Assembly: GCA_963576735.1 (NCBI GenBank)
Contig: OY755184.1
Coordinates: 6,510,001 to 6,574,000, forward strand
Source: Bedellia somnulentella
Taxonomy: Eukaryota > Arthropoda > Insecta > Lepidoptera > Bedelliidae
Reading direction: 5' to 3'
DNA: 64,000 nucleotides
Below, in pieces: positions 48,137 through 59,018 of the stretch (the first letter of the stretch is position 1; the number at the start of each line of letters is the position of its first letter). Position numbers and translations under genes: made by a program. Under the pieces are notes generated by a model, which saw nothing but the letters and a program-made list of their open reading frames with translations, was not told where the DNA came from and made no database searches.

Positions 48137-50161
48137 TCTATACCAATATTATAAAGAGGAAAGGTTTGATTTTTTGTTTGTTTGTTTGAATTGAATAGGC
48201 TCCAAAACTACTGGACGGATTTGAAAAAATCTTTCACTATTTTGATGCTACACTATTCCCAAGTGACATAGGCTATATTTCATTTTCAAAAAAATTAGGG
48301 ATCCTTACGTAAACTTCAAAAATGTAAACCAAGGTGTTAAAAAAATACCAAAAAAAAACCTTACATCGCGTGCGCTGCGAAAAATATTGACAATAGAATA
48401 AAATTATGTACTAAAATTTTATAAAACACGTCATTATCTAAAAAAAATGCCGCGACAGCATGTCTCTAACTATTATAGTTATCTCACAACAAGCGTCATT
48501 ATATAAAATTATTTAAAAATTAAATTAAAATCCTGCTTTAGAAAAGGCTCTTTATTTGTACCTATCTAATCCTTATAAAAAAACGTATATATTATTTCAG
48601 ACTACTTCAATACCCTTATATTACTTTTTGAATTATTTGATTCGAACATTCCATTCGAAAGTTATCTCGAAATGGAGGATAGAGCGCTTCGCTTAATATC
48701 AGAGGAAGTAGTTTTGTTATAGATAATAGGTGGATTGTCCCTTATTCTCCACTATTGTGTAGGACGTTTAACGCTCACATAAATGTGGAGTACTGCCACT
48801 CAGTTCAAGCCATCAAATACATTTGTAAATACATAAATAAAGGTTCGGACCAAGCTACATTTGGCGTCAAAAATCCAAATGATGAAGTGGAAAACTACGT
48901 GAATGGCTGGTACATAAGTACATCTGAAGCTGCCTGGCGAATATTCGAATTTCCGATCCACGAGCGGCATCCTACAGTTTTACAGCTAGCTGTTCACTTA
49001 GAAAATGGCCAAAGGGTGTATTTCACCGCAGAAACGGCTGAACAAGTGGCCCGAGACCCACGTAAAACCACTTTAATAGCTTTCTTTGAGCTCTGTAGTA
49101 AAGATGAATTCGCAAGGACACTTTTATACCACGAAATCCCGCAATATTTCACATGGGCCAATAATAAGTTCACCAGAAGAAAGCGTGGAGAGGACGTAGT
49201 AGTTCATCCAGGAATAAAAAAAGTTGCTGCTTTAGGAAGAGTCTACGGTGAGCATCCATCTCAATCCGAATGTTTTTATCTTAGGATGTTGCTACATCAC
49301 GTACGCGGTCCAACTTCATTCCAGTACTTGAAAACCGTTGACGGAGTTCTCAAAGAGACCTATCAAGCTGCTTGCCGTGCTAGAGGTTTGCTAGAAAACG
49401 ATGACCATTGGGAAAATACTCTCAGAGAAGCATCGCTGTCGCAATGTCCAATACAACTAAGGGAGTTGTTGACACTGTAACTAATATTGAAGATGCAGTT
49501 CATTATCCACAGGAATTTTTAAATTCTCTGACCCCTTCTGGATTGCCACCACATGAATTGACGTTAAAAATCGGTATCCCAATCATGCTTTTGAGAAATT
49601 TAAGCCCTCCGAGCATGTGCAATGGCACGAGGCTGCTTATCAAAGAGTTAAGGCAAAATTTAATTGTAGCGACTATTATCACTGGCCCAGCAGCCGGTCA
49701 ATTAGCTCATATACCGATGATCCCAACTGATCTGCCAATTCCATTTAAACGGCTACAATTTTCGGTTAAAACATCTTTTGCTTTAACAATTAATAAGTCC
49801 CAAGGCCAAACCTTCAAATTAGTAGTGATTGACCTGCGAAAGAATTGTTTTACTCACGGTCAACTGTACGTTGGCCTGTCGCGGGTGGGAGCCCCTGAAC
49901 ATCAATTTATTTTGCTGCCACAAAATAAAACAACGTCAAATATTGTTTACAGGGAAGCTTTAACTCTATAAATTAAATGGCTTTTGATGTAATTACACAT
50001 TATGAAAAATAACAAAAAAATAATATCTAAATATAAATACAAAAAATATATAACATAGCTTAAAACTTAAAAAAAAAATATATTAAAATAATAATACATG
50101 TAATAAAAAAAAAAAAAAAAATGATAATTTATGCCCGAGCGAAGCCGGGACGGGCTGCTAG
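48137..50161 (+). mobile_element. Helitron, internally deleted
   Basis: 5' end TCTATACCAATATTATAAAG, then TGTTTGTTTG and GGACGGATTTGAAAAAATC, all typical of Helitrons. The 3' end has the hairpin CCCGAGCGAAGCCGGGACGG followed by GCTGCTAG and T. 2.0 kb is far shorter than the 6 kb or more of autonomous relatives. Confidence 0.88.
48755..49971 (+). pseudogene. Helitron Rep/helicase, middle deleted
   Basis: The first frame (48755-49480) holds YICKYINKGSDQA, the Rep-domain KYxxKG region carrying the tyrosines, plus the linker ECFYLRMLLHHVRGP. The second frame (49408-49971) holds only the C-terminus of the Pif1-type helicase: LKIGIPIMLLRNL, NGTRLLI, FALTINKSQGQTF and LYVGLSRVG. The Walker A/B part is missing. 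Rolling-circle transposition by this copy is not possible. Confidence 0.87.
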
Positions 50162-50164
50162 TTT

Positions 50165-50400
50165 TATATATACATACATATACTCACGGCTATAAATCCC
50201 TTAACGGGGTAGCCAGAGCTTGGAAATGATAAATTACTCAGCCACTTTTGGAAGTTGATTGGGTAAAAGATGATAATAATAAACGTTTTTGGTGACGGGT
50301 CTCCAACCACATCGCCCAAAAATCACTTAAGAAGCTTCTATACCTCTAGTCGCCCGGTAGAAATAGGGTTAGTGTTATTCTGAGCCATCACTACACGGCT
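50165..50400 (-). mobile_element. Family A retroposon, near full length
   Basis: TACATACATATACTCACGGC at the left and GAGCCATCACTACACGGC at the right, with GTCTCCAACCACATCGCCC inside. It abuts the Helitron 3' end. Confidence 0.8.
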
Positions 50401-50438
50401 ATTTTATGTGAACCCGTGTTATTTTATGTGTATTTAGG

Positions 50439-50583
50439 GATATTTTTTAACGGCCACATTAGGAAAAAAAATTAATGACTTTTCAATTATTGACTATGAT
50501 GACATTGTTCAATATCTTCCAAATCCAAAACTAGAGGACAACGAATACATATTTCCATGTAAAATTGAAGTTCTGGAGTTGTG
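50439..50583 (+). pseudogene. Possible orphan terminal exon
   Basis: After ATGTGTATTTAG (acceptor-like), a frame encodes about 48 residues: LGKKINDFSIIDYDDIVQYL, then PNPKLEDNEYIFPCKIEVLE, then TGA. The composition looks like real protein, but no family was recognised and no upstream exon was found. It may be captured or chance sequence. Confidence 0.3.
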
Positions 50584-51215
50584 AATTTGATTATTTCACT
50601 CTATTTCATTGTGATTCAGTAAAGACTATGTAATGTGCCTTAATGCTATAATTAATAAATGATCTCAAGCTCAAAACTGATGTATTACTCAACTTATTAC
50701 CAACTAAACCAACATTTATAAGTAAGTCGCATTTGATTTTCATAATAAGTATTGTAGTTTTGTTCTGTCTATCGACTTCCGTTTTGCCCATCCCTAGCTT
50801 GTATGGCCGCTGAAATAGAACTGACGGAATTGCCCCGCCAAAATTTTAACATGCTTTTTCTTGAAACTGGAGCTTATAAGATTGTTGTAAAGCTTAGTTT
50901 TGAGAAGTTTGTTACGGAAATATTATAAAGGTTTGATTTTAAACCTTACAACGTGAAAGATGGCGATGTTATTATGTTGTGACTGAATATCCCCGCAGAG
51001 GGGCTATTCAGTCAATCTCGTTTTTGTTCAATTCTTTGTCATTTTTAACACTTAAGACTAAGGTATTATAATACAAAATCCAATGTCATTGAAAAAAGAA
51101 GAAACGTTCCTGTGGATGATGTTATCAAGTTAACTGTATTTTTTTAACTAAAGAAGCTAAAGCAGTGTAAAATTTTTACGTATTTTTTTGCGACGGAATA
51201 GCCCCGCCTCACCTT

Positions 51216-51419
51216 ACTGGAAAGAAAAGCGTTTATTAATAAGCAAAAAAAAAATATAAAAAAAAAATGAAAGTGATAATTTATTATATACGTAGGTCAT
51301 CCTTAAGTTTTATTTAGTTGAGTGCTAACTGAAAATCACAGGCTAAAATTTTAAAATGGCGACTGTAGTACCAGTAGTGGCCGTCGGCCAAGAAAAGTTT
51401 GTGGATCTGTAGGTAATTG
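51216..51419 (+). repeat. Dispersed repeat C, copy 2
   Basis: Matches 3669-3894, e.g. AAAGTGATAATTTATTATAT and AAAATGGCGACTGTAGTACC. Confidence 0.75.
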
Positions 51420-51507
51420 GTCTCAGCTTTCAATAGGTTTGAAATCGTGGTCATTATGCAATATAAACATTACAAGATATAAAAATGGCTACATAGACGA
51501 ACCGAAT

Positions 51508-51943
51508 GAGAGGTTTTCCTTTTTTTCTTCTTCCCTGTTCTCAGGATAGATGGCGCCAGATTTGCTATGTTACTGGTAGGAACGGAACGTCACACTGTTT
51601 TTCACACTTGGATGTAATGATATCGTAAAACGGAACGTACATAAAATATTCTGATTTAAAAGTCTAAATAAATATCAGTTTAAGCCAAGATAGCTTAAAA
51701 GTAAATAAACAAAGACGGTATTTATATTTAACATTCTTTTTGTTGTTTTTACTCGCCAAAAAGTTACTCTATGGTGATGTGACACATGTTTTTAAAGTTG
51801 ACATTGGCGAAATTATTGTGGCAACACGATTGAGGCCACGAAGAAAAAAATTAAGTAAGTAACGTAATAGTTACATCAACGCCATCTACAGAGCTCTCTA
51901 GGAAACTATGTTGTTTTTTTATTTCTCAAAAAGAAAACCTCTC
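51508..51943. mobile_element. Element E, copy 2
   Basis: 436 bp, ends GAGAGGTTTTCC / GAAAACCTCTC with AT on both sides. Over 95% identical by eye to 46355-46786. Confidence 0.85.
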
Positions 51944-52005
51944 ATTCCGAATTTTGTATAAAATTCAAGTAAATGTGAAGTCGGTTCTATTTTGTTATTT
52001 TTTTA

Positions 52006-52029
52006 ATATATATATATATATATATATAT
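52006..52029. repeat. (TA)n microsatellite
   Basis: A run of TA dinucleotides. Confidence 0.9.
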
Positions 52030-52516
52030 TGATAACAGTAACATTTTTTTTTATATGTATCTGCGTATTTATCTTCACCATTGCTTTCAAATGAAAAATA
52101 AGAATTACTGTCAACTAGAGTAAACAAATATTGTAGGTGCAGATTGTAAATAAAATAAATATAAAACTACTTATAATGTTTAATTTGTAGTCTTTGGAAT
52201 ACATGTTTTAAGAGGTGTCCGTCCAATGAATATTGAAAATCTGAGATATGCATACTAAATCAATTCTGCGTTAGGGATATTTCTAATGAACCTATGAACT
52301 CCTAGTACTTGCCGAGTAATAAGAATTTTGTTTAAAATTAGCAACCTTTTGCAAAAATAATCCAAGTGTTTTACCCACAGACATGTTTTTGAATAGATGC
52401 CGCAAGTGCATGTACTTCGCGTGTAAAAACTGAGTAAAATTATCTTAGTTTATCGCCATTTGATTGAGTCCGTGCTCGAACGTTCTCGGTGACAGATGTC
52501 AAGCTAAATATAAAAA

Positions 52517-52596
52517 ATGCCTAATTGTGCCGTATTGAGTTGCAAAAACTATTTAAATAAAGCGGGACTAATTAATAGAAAGATTTCCTTTCATCG
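52517..52596 (+). CDS. THAP-domain protein, first exon
   Basis: ATG at 52517 opens MPNCAVLSCKNYLNKAGLIN and continues RKISFHR up to a GT donor at 52597 (CG|GTAGGTCA). This is the N-terminal half of a THAP zinc finger: C-x4-C and the start of FH-x-FP. THAP domains are C2CH DNA-binding modules found in host regulators and P-element-type transposases. No plus-strand second exon is found downstream. The segment that would fit in phase is on the minus strand at 57286-57110. Confidence 0.65.
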
Positions 52597-52599
52597 GTA

Positions 52600-53310
52600 G
52601 GTCACTTTATTATTAGATTATGTGGTTTTTATTGCAAAATCAATTATTTCGTGTTCGTTGTGGTTTTACACTGAAAAACTTTTAAACGAGTGTGTATCGC
52701 TTAATTTATAATACATTGCCGCTTTTAGTTACAAAGCTGTCTAGTATGGTTTTCTATTAAAACACGCAATGAATATCAAAATGAACGATATTTTCACCTG
52801 TCAATCAGATTAATAAGAATACATGGTACGGTAGCTATTGTCATATTTCTGTCATTTTAAGCAAAATGTGTTGTACCTACACAGATAGTTGTATTCGATT
52901 CTGATTCTAATCGATTTTGGGAACAGAGAAATGATAATATGCGCGATGGATGTTCCATGTATCTAAAATATTTTTATTACTACAATGTTTCTGTTAAATA
53001 ATTAATTGGAATACTCTTGTTTTAACTTTGTTTTTATTTAATAAAAGAACAGTTTAATTTTAGTTACAAGTTTTTCTCTAAGCTACATTTCTTAACGTGG
53101 CGTATGTGTCAGTCTTTATTTACTTCCTTCCTTCACTCAGTGTTGCCAATATAAATGTACATATATACACGAACACGCCTCCTTAGATAAGTTCAAAGCT
53201 TCTTAGGTACTACAGAAATTATAATCAATTAGGGAACTATACTCCTTTAAATTTAGTTATCTGCAATTTTATTTTCTGACTCTATTTCGTATACTTCCCT
53301 GCTAAACATT
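52600..53310. other. No recognisable feature
   Basis: AT-rich, no open frame or known repeat recognised; it would be the first intron of the THAP gene if that gene is real. Confidence 0.4.
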
Positions 53311-53560
53311 TTAATTTACAAAATGATAGTGAACTTCAATATGCTTAGAATTCTTTGTAAAGTTTCCATACTTAGAAATAGCTACTGCTGCTGAATTATC
53401 TTCATAGATTTTAACTGGTTTACAAACCTTAGTAAAGACATCATTCATTACACAAATGAGAAAATTTAATTCTGTTACTGCTTCTGATAATTCTACATAT
53501 TCAGCAAATGTTGAAGAGTTTGTTACACTACTTTGTTTTTTTTTTATTTCCAATATTGAA
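53311..53560 (-). pseudogene. copia RNase H fragment
   Basis: KKKQSSVTNSSTFAEYVELS, then IYEDNSAAVAISKYGN, then SKHIEVHYHFV: the copia RNase H with its ED-NS motif. No LTRs nearby; an isolated remnant unrelated in sequence to copia A or B. Confidence 0.85.
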
Positions 53561-53599
53561 CAAACGAAGAGTTCCGTACTATCATCTATAATTGAAAAT

Positions 53600-54389
53600 A
53601 ACGTTTTTGTATGGGAGCCCCTTTGATATTTACTTTACTGTTATTTAATTATTTATTTTGAAAGGTGATATACAAGTAAATATACTGTGAAAATTTTAAG
53701 TATCTACTTATTAACGTTTTAATATTGAGCAAAAAAATACGGAAAAAACACGTTTATTGTAAGGGCCCCCCCTTAAAATCCTTTTTTTACTTGTATTTGT
53801 TGTTATAGCGGCAAACAGAAATATGTCATTTGTGAAAATTTCAGCTTTCTAGTTATCACTGTTTATGAGATACAGCCTGGAGAAAAACAGACAACGAAAA
53901 AAAATACTTGATTATTTTTCCTTCTCTACAAGTTATTTTATTTGTTTTTTTCAAATCCGAATTAGTTCTGGGTTGTATTATATTTTGTCATAGCGCCTTC
54001 TACTGGCTTTCCTTTTTGTAGATAAAATATCTTCTCGGGGTTTTTTTAAATCATTTTGTAACTTTCCGAGAACAAAGTTTTAAAACTAGTTAATTAGGTA
54101 GGTTATCAATAAGGACAAGTTATTATAATAATAAAGGCTACTGAACTACTCACTGACTCATTAACTCACTGATTTAGATCGTTGTTCTCCGAGAAGATGT
54201 AGTGGTGGAGGAAAATAATGCAGGAAGAGTTGCTCAGAATAAAAATGAGACCATGAGAAAATAGCGTTATTAAAAAACAGGTATAATTCTAGATTTATCA
54301 TTCTTCTGTCAATTTATCATTCGTCTGTTATGCACTCGAATATAATCGATTGAATCGTTTACGCGCTGACGGGGAGTTCCCATCACTAA
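53600..54389. other. No recognisable feature
   Basis: Nothing recognised besides poly-T and poly-A runs. Confidence 0.4.
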
Positions 54390-54885
54390 ATTCGGTATGC
54401 AAAGTTTTACTAAATTGATGCTGATTACAAAACCATTTCAAGGTATTATGGTTATAAACAATATTTTCTTGAAATTATATCAATTGAAGCTAAGATGACT
54501 GTTATTTTATCAAAAAACTGTAACAGTGTTTGACCTTCAATGTTGTTTCAAAGACATACGGTTTTGCAGTTTATTAATAAAATATCGAAAGTCATAGGTT
54601 TGTTTAGTGTAATATCGTAATAATTTCATTTGACATCACAAATTCTTGATATGTTTTGCAATCAGCAACATTTTTATAAAACATTTCGCTTCATTTGCAT
54701 GTCGCTACGTGATTTTATCAATCGATGACGTCATTAAGTACAAAAGTTGAACAATCTTTAAAAAATCATAACTTTACAATTACTCATTTTAAATGGAAAA
54801 TATTAAAATTAGTGTTTTATTTTCGTGTTTACTATCGAATAAAAATATTTAATAAATACCAAAAAAAAACTTTGCATACCGAATT
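54390..54885. mobile_element. ~500-bp MITE
   Basis: TIRs ATTCGGTATGCAAAGTTT (left) and AAACTTTGCATACCGAAT (right), perfect over 18 bp. No coding capacity. Confidence 0.8.
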
Positions 54886-55838
54886 GCTCATGTGACGTCA
54901 CAGTAGATGGAAAAATAATGGCACGCTTGGTTTCTATACAAGAAATGACACTTGCGTTATCTATTCAAATACAGATCTGTGGTTTTACCACTTGATGATT
55001 TTGAACACGAGAAAATTTCGCAAGTCCAAATACGGTATTGAGTCCACGATAAGTTTCGTCTATCATAATATGTCTGCAGAGCTGTTAAATTCATGTCAAA
55101 AAGACGTTGGTGTAACTGCGAAGAAAAAAACAGCGCGGTGTAACAGCGGAGCATACCCCGCTGAGAGCAACATTTATGATGATAATTATTGTTTCTTAGT
55201 CTTGGGTATTTATTATATAATATTAAATATATCGTTGTTAGTATCACATTATACAATGCTTACTTAGTTTGGGGCTAACTTGATCTGCGTTTATTACGTC
55301 CCTATATATTTATATACATCACTATTACTGAGTGGTATGGTGTTTTACCCGTCACACACACCCCTTTTTTTCTCCATGTTATTATTTTGATTTTATAATG
55401 TAAAAGTGTAAAAGTTATGCCTAGATGGAAATCCAGATACTTGACTCTACCACTGTGCATGAGTTTGTGATCACCAAGATTCACATTGGGGTATTTACCT
55501 TTCGGGAGAGCAAAAGTAACTTCTTTTTATTTTGACCTTCCATTGCTTGCTTGAAGTCTCCTTATATAATACAGAATGTTTCGTAGGGAGTGACATGGCA
55601 AATAAGAAAATAAATATGGACCAATACTTTTAAATATCCGAAAATCAAAAGTTGTTTTAATAGTAATGGACCAATACTTTTGGAGAAAATCTTTTTTTAT
55701 ATTTTAATATTGGTCCATTCTTTTGATTTGTCAGAGTAGTAAATGTATAAAGTAGATCTCATTTTTAAAGTGGTTTTTACATATTATCATTTAGTTTGAG
55801 AAATCATAAATTTATTATAAACGACAGACAGATTTTGA
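54886..55838. other. No gene recognised
   Basis: Contains a short inverted pair near 55670-55725 (AATGGACCAATACTTTTGG / AATATTGGTCCATT) and otherwise nothing recognisable. Confidence 0.4.
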
Positions 55839-56984
55839 TTATAATTAAAACAACTATTGACTTTCGGATATTTTAATCGCGTGTTATTATATGGTTTTTT
55901 AAAGCCCGACGTTTCCAAAACTTTTCAGTTATCATGGTCACGGGAAGACTGAGGTGTTATTTGTCATTCTACAGTACTATACAATTATTAATAATAACTA
56001 CCTTCACAAAATTTAAGTTACATTTGCGTTTAATATTTGCTGAGTACAAAAAGAGCTAATGTTATCTGGATTCTTGCTAGTGTTCATAGATGCTTGCATA
56101 GATGTACTAAAAATCCTAGATAGGTTTTATACGAGGAAACCCGCGCTTACGAGTGGCACTGACTGCGGCAGTTGTACGCACGCACACCACTAGAAATAAA
56201 TCCAAACAACACACCAAGAAATATATTTGAAATGTAAGCGAGATAGCACATTTCATAGCAAGCGCTAAAAATATAAATATTTAATATATATAAAATAAAA
56301 GATAAATATATTTTCTCTGCACCGACGTGAAATATGACCTTAAGACGACCGCTTGACAAAGAATAATTTAGATCAGATGCATGGAATTACTATTTAAACA
56401 GGAATGCGCACTGGCGTCTTAAAGTATCCTGAACAAGGATGACTAACTAGTTAACTGTGTCTCGTTTTAAGTAGTGTGACCTTCTGTTGGTAAATATAAT
56501 TTTACCGATTACCAAAGTTAATAAATTTATTTATCTAAGTTGATAGTAATTAAAACAATTAATTAAAAAGGAATATTTAGTAAACTGCATTATAAAATAT
56601 TCTCTTAAATAAATACGTTTAAATTTGTTTTTCTTTGAACTTACTCGACTGGCAACCAGGCGAGCGGGAGACACTCCTCTAGTTCGGGCTCTCGTTCTTG
56701 GACGTTCCTCTGCTTGAGAGAGTTGCGACACGATCACTTATATGAGAGCGGTTGGAGTAAAACAGTTGAATATGAAAAAACGGGTTTTGTTAAAAAAATA
56801 TATGAAAAAAGTATGTGAATAGTGCTTAATTACTAAATTACCTATATTTTCCAATCACTAAAATTAAGATAAATTAGGCTATTTTAGAAAATATCAGTCA
56901 TGCCAACGTTTTAAAAAGTTTTTACTCAAAATACAATTTCAATACGGCGGCGCCAAGAAAAGTTAAAACTTAAGAAAAGTTGAG

Positions 56985-57107
56985 TGGGGAAAAGATAGTA
57001 AAATAAAGGTTGTTGGTGATGGGTCTCCAACCGCATCGCCCAAAAATCCTTTAAAAGCCCCAATTCCGTTAATCGCCTCTTACGTACACCCATCGGGAGA
57101 AACTCGA
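56985..57107 (-). mobile_element. Family A retroposon, 3'- and 5'-truncated
   Basis: GGGTCTCCAACCGCATCGCC and CGCCTCTTACGTACACCCAT, inserted at the 3' side of the THAP exon and fused to its open frame. Confidence 0.8.
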
Positions 57108-57109
57108 AA

Positions 57110-57286
57110 AAAGGCAGTGCAATTTTTTTAAAAAAGATGCTTCCTTTCCGTGATCTATATTTATCGTCATCCTTAAAATGCAAAGAACAAATTCTACTTG
57201 AATTATTTGATTGCCAATCATCTTCCTTTCTTTGTTTGCGAACAATATCCAACCATAGTGTTCTTCGTATTTCATTTGATGGGAAC
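57110..57286 (-). pseudogene. THAP-domain protein, second exon on the opposite strand
   Basis: After an acceptor (TATTTAAG) the frame G-TTC-CCA gives FPSNEIRRTLWLDIVRKQRK, then DDWQSNNSSRICSLHFKDDD. These are the FP, W and CxxH (ICSLHF) features that complete a C2CH THAP finger. The exon needs two bases from the previous exon; the plus-strand exon at 52517-52596 ends with two bases. It is fused to a family A copy at its end. Confidence 0.7.
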
Positions 57287-57324
57287 CTTAAATAGTATTT
57301 TCTAATAAAGTATACTTATAGAGT

Positions 57325-58119
57325 AAGATCCCAGTGCCGCCAGACCTACGTCATTTTAGCAAAGCTGATATTTTGATATTTTATAGTCTAGTATGTAGTT
57401 AGGAGCGTATGCATACTTACTAGCTCGAAAGCGGGGCCCTTTCACAGGTAGCGCGAACTAAAGGTGTTTCAAAACTGTACTCACCTACGTGAAAGTAGAA
57501 AGGCTCATATTTAAATATATTTTTGGCAATATTATCAGAAGTAGATTATTGTTATTGCCAGACCGTTTCTGTGGGCCATTACTTCCGCCAGACGTTATAA
57601 ACATTATTTAAAAATTAGGTAAACTACGTCATTTTAGCAAGCCTCAGCTTTACATATATAACTACGTGATACTATTTCCAAACTTATTGTAAGCAGCCAG
57701 ACCAATCCAATGGGCCAATTATTCTCCCAGACACCTCAAAGTTTCCCTGTGAGTGCGGGCGTGAGGGCGTTATTCGTGCGCTTTAATTCGAGTGAAAACA
57801 ATACATGGCTTTATAATACAGATAATTGAAATGATGGTTATATTATTTATTGAGCTTGATTAAAATTTTAAATAAATATACTTTTGATCATTCACAGATA
57901 TTTAGATCAAATAAATTTAAAGCAATAGGTATGTATTATTAATTATTATTTTTTATTACAATTTTGATTAAAAATCTTACAATTGACAAATTAAGATTAA
58001 AAAATATTATCTATTATGTTATTCATCTCCATTCTCTTCGTTGCTCGAGGTTCTACTTCCCAAAATATCAAAATATCAGCTTTGCTAAAATGACGTAGGT
58101 CTGGCGGCACTGGGATCTT
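57325..58119. mobile_element. ~795-bp TIR element
   Basis: TIRs of about 57 bp: AAGATCCCAGTGCCGCCAGA at 57325 and TCTGGCGGCACTGGGATCTT ending 58119. Internal copies of CTACGTCATTTTAGCAA (near 57625) may be subterminal repeats. No transposase. Confidence 0.85.
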
Positions 58120-59018
58120 GGACTATTAGAAACTTCACACCCAAAATAATAATAACTTTAACATTTTCTACCGGCATTTACTATAGGAGAGTACACTTTT
58201 TATAATACTTACGAATGATAAGTAATCCCGTCACGTAAAATCTCATCAAACACGACGGCATTCTCGATTATTTTGATAAACAAACACGCCAAAACAAGTG
58301 AACGATCGCGACGCCAGCTAGTGTGCGACTTAAGTTGGTTGAGCCATTTAGCCTGATTTATAAGTGCCACTTATGAGCGCGCGTGACTTATCTAAGGTTT
58401 TATTAGTACATCTGTGACTGTATAATGATGACAAAAATCACCTCAGTCTTCCCGTGACCATGATAACTGAAAAGTTTTCGAAACGTCGGGCTTTAAAAAA
58501 CCATGTAATAACACGCGATTAAAATATCCGAAAGTGAATAGATGTTTTAATTATAATGTGCAATCGTGAAATTCTTAGAAAATACTAGATTTTAATTGTG
58601 CTTTTTGTATGACTAACTAAACACTGAAGAAAAGGGCTAACACCATAAACCCCTCTCTCTATTGACTTGTATGGAGAGAGAAAATAATTATACGACCTTT
58701 GAAATAAAAAACAATGGCTATTAATGTACCCAGGGATTAAGATATTTTAACATGTTTTTAGTTTAAAGCAATAATTATTGCAACAATGATTATTATAATA
58801 GTTGACATAGGCATCATCATTAAAAAACAAAAAATTCACAAAGATACATTGTATTTATTATTCTTATTCTGACAAGGACTTCCTTGATAATTTTCTAAAT
58901 GTCAGATCAGTAATCAATTCTCTGTACTTAATTACTACATACAGTAATAATTTGTCCTATTTGGCATAACACTAAATAAAAGATGCATAAAAGATAATGA
59001 GTCTTAACAGGTTGTATA

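Larger units (their letters stand above)
55839..58556. repeat. Large inverted repeat, ~130-bp arms 2.5 kb apart
   Basis: Left arm 55839-55976 and right arm 58430-58556 pair through AAAGCCCGACGTTTCC / GGAAACGTCGGGCTTT-like cores and TTTCGGATATTTTAATCGCG. Weaker pairing continues inward (GATGTACTAAAAATCC against GGTTTTATTAGTACATC). The segment between holds the minus-strand THAP exon. Confidence 0.85.

Noticed and set aside
54992..55267. Overlapping open frames on both strands
   Set aside because: No family resemblance, no splice context, no repeat partner.
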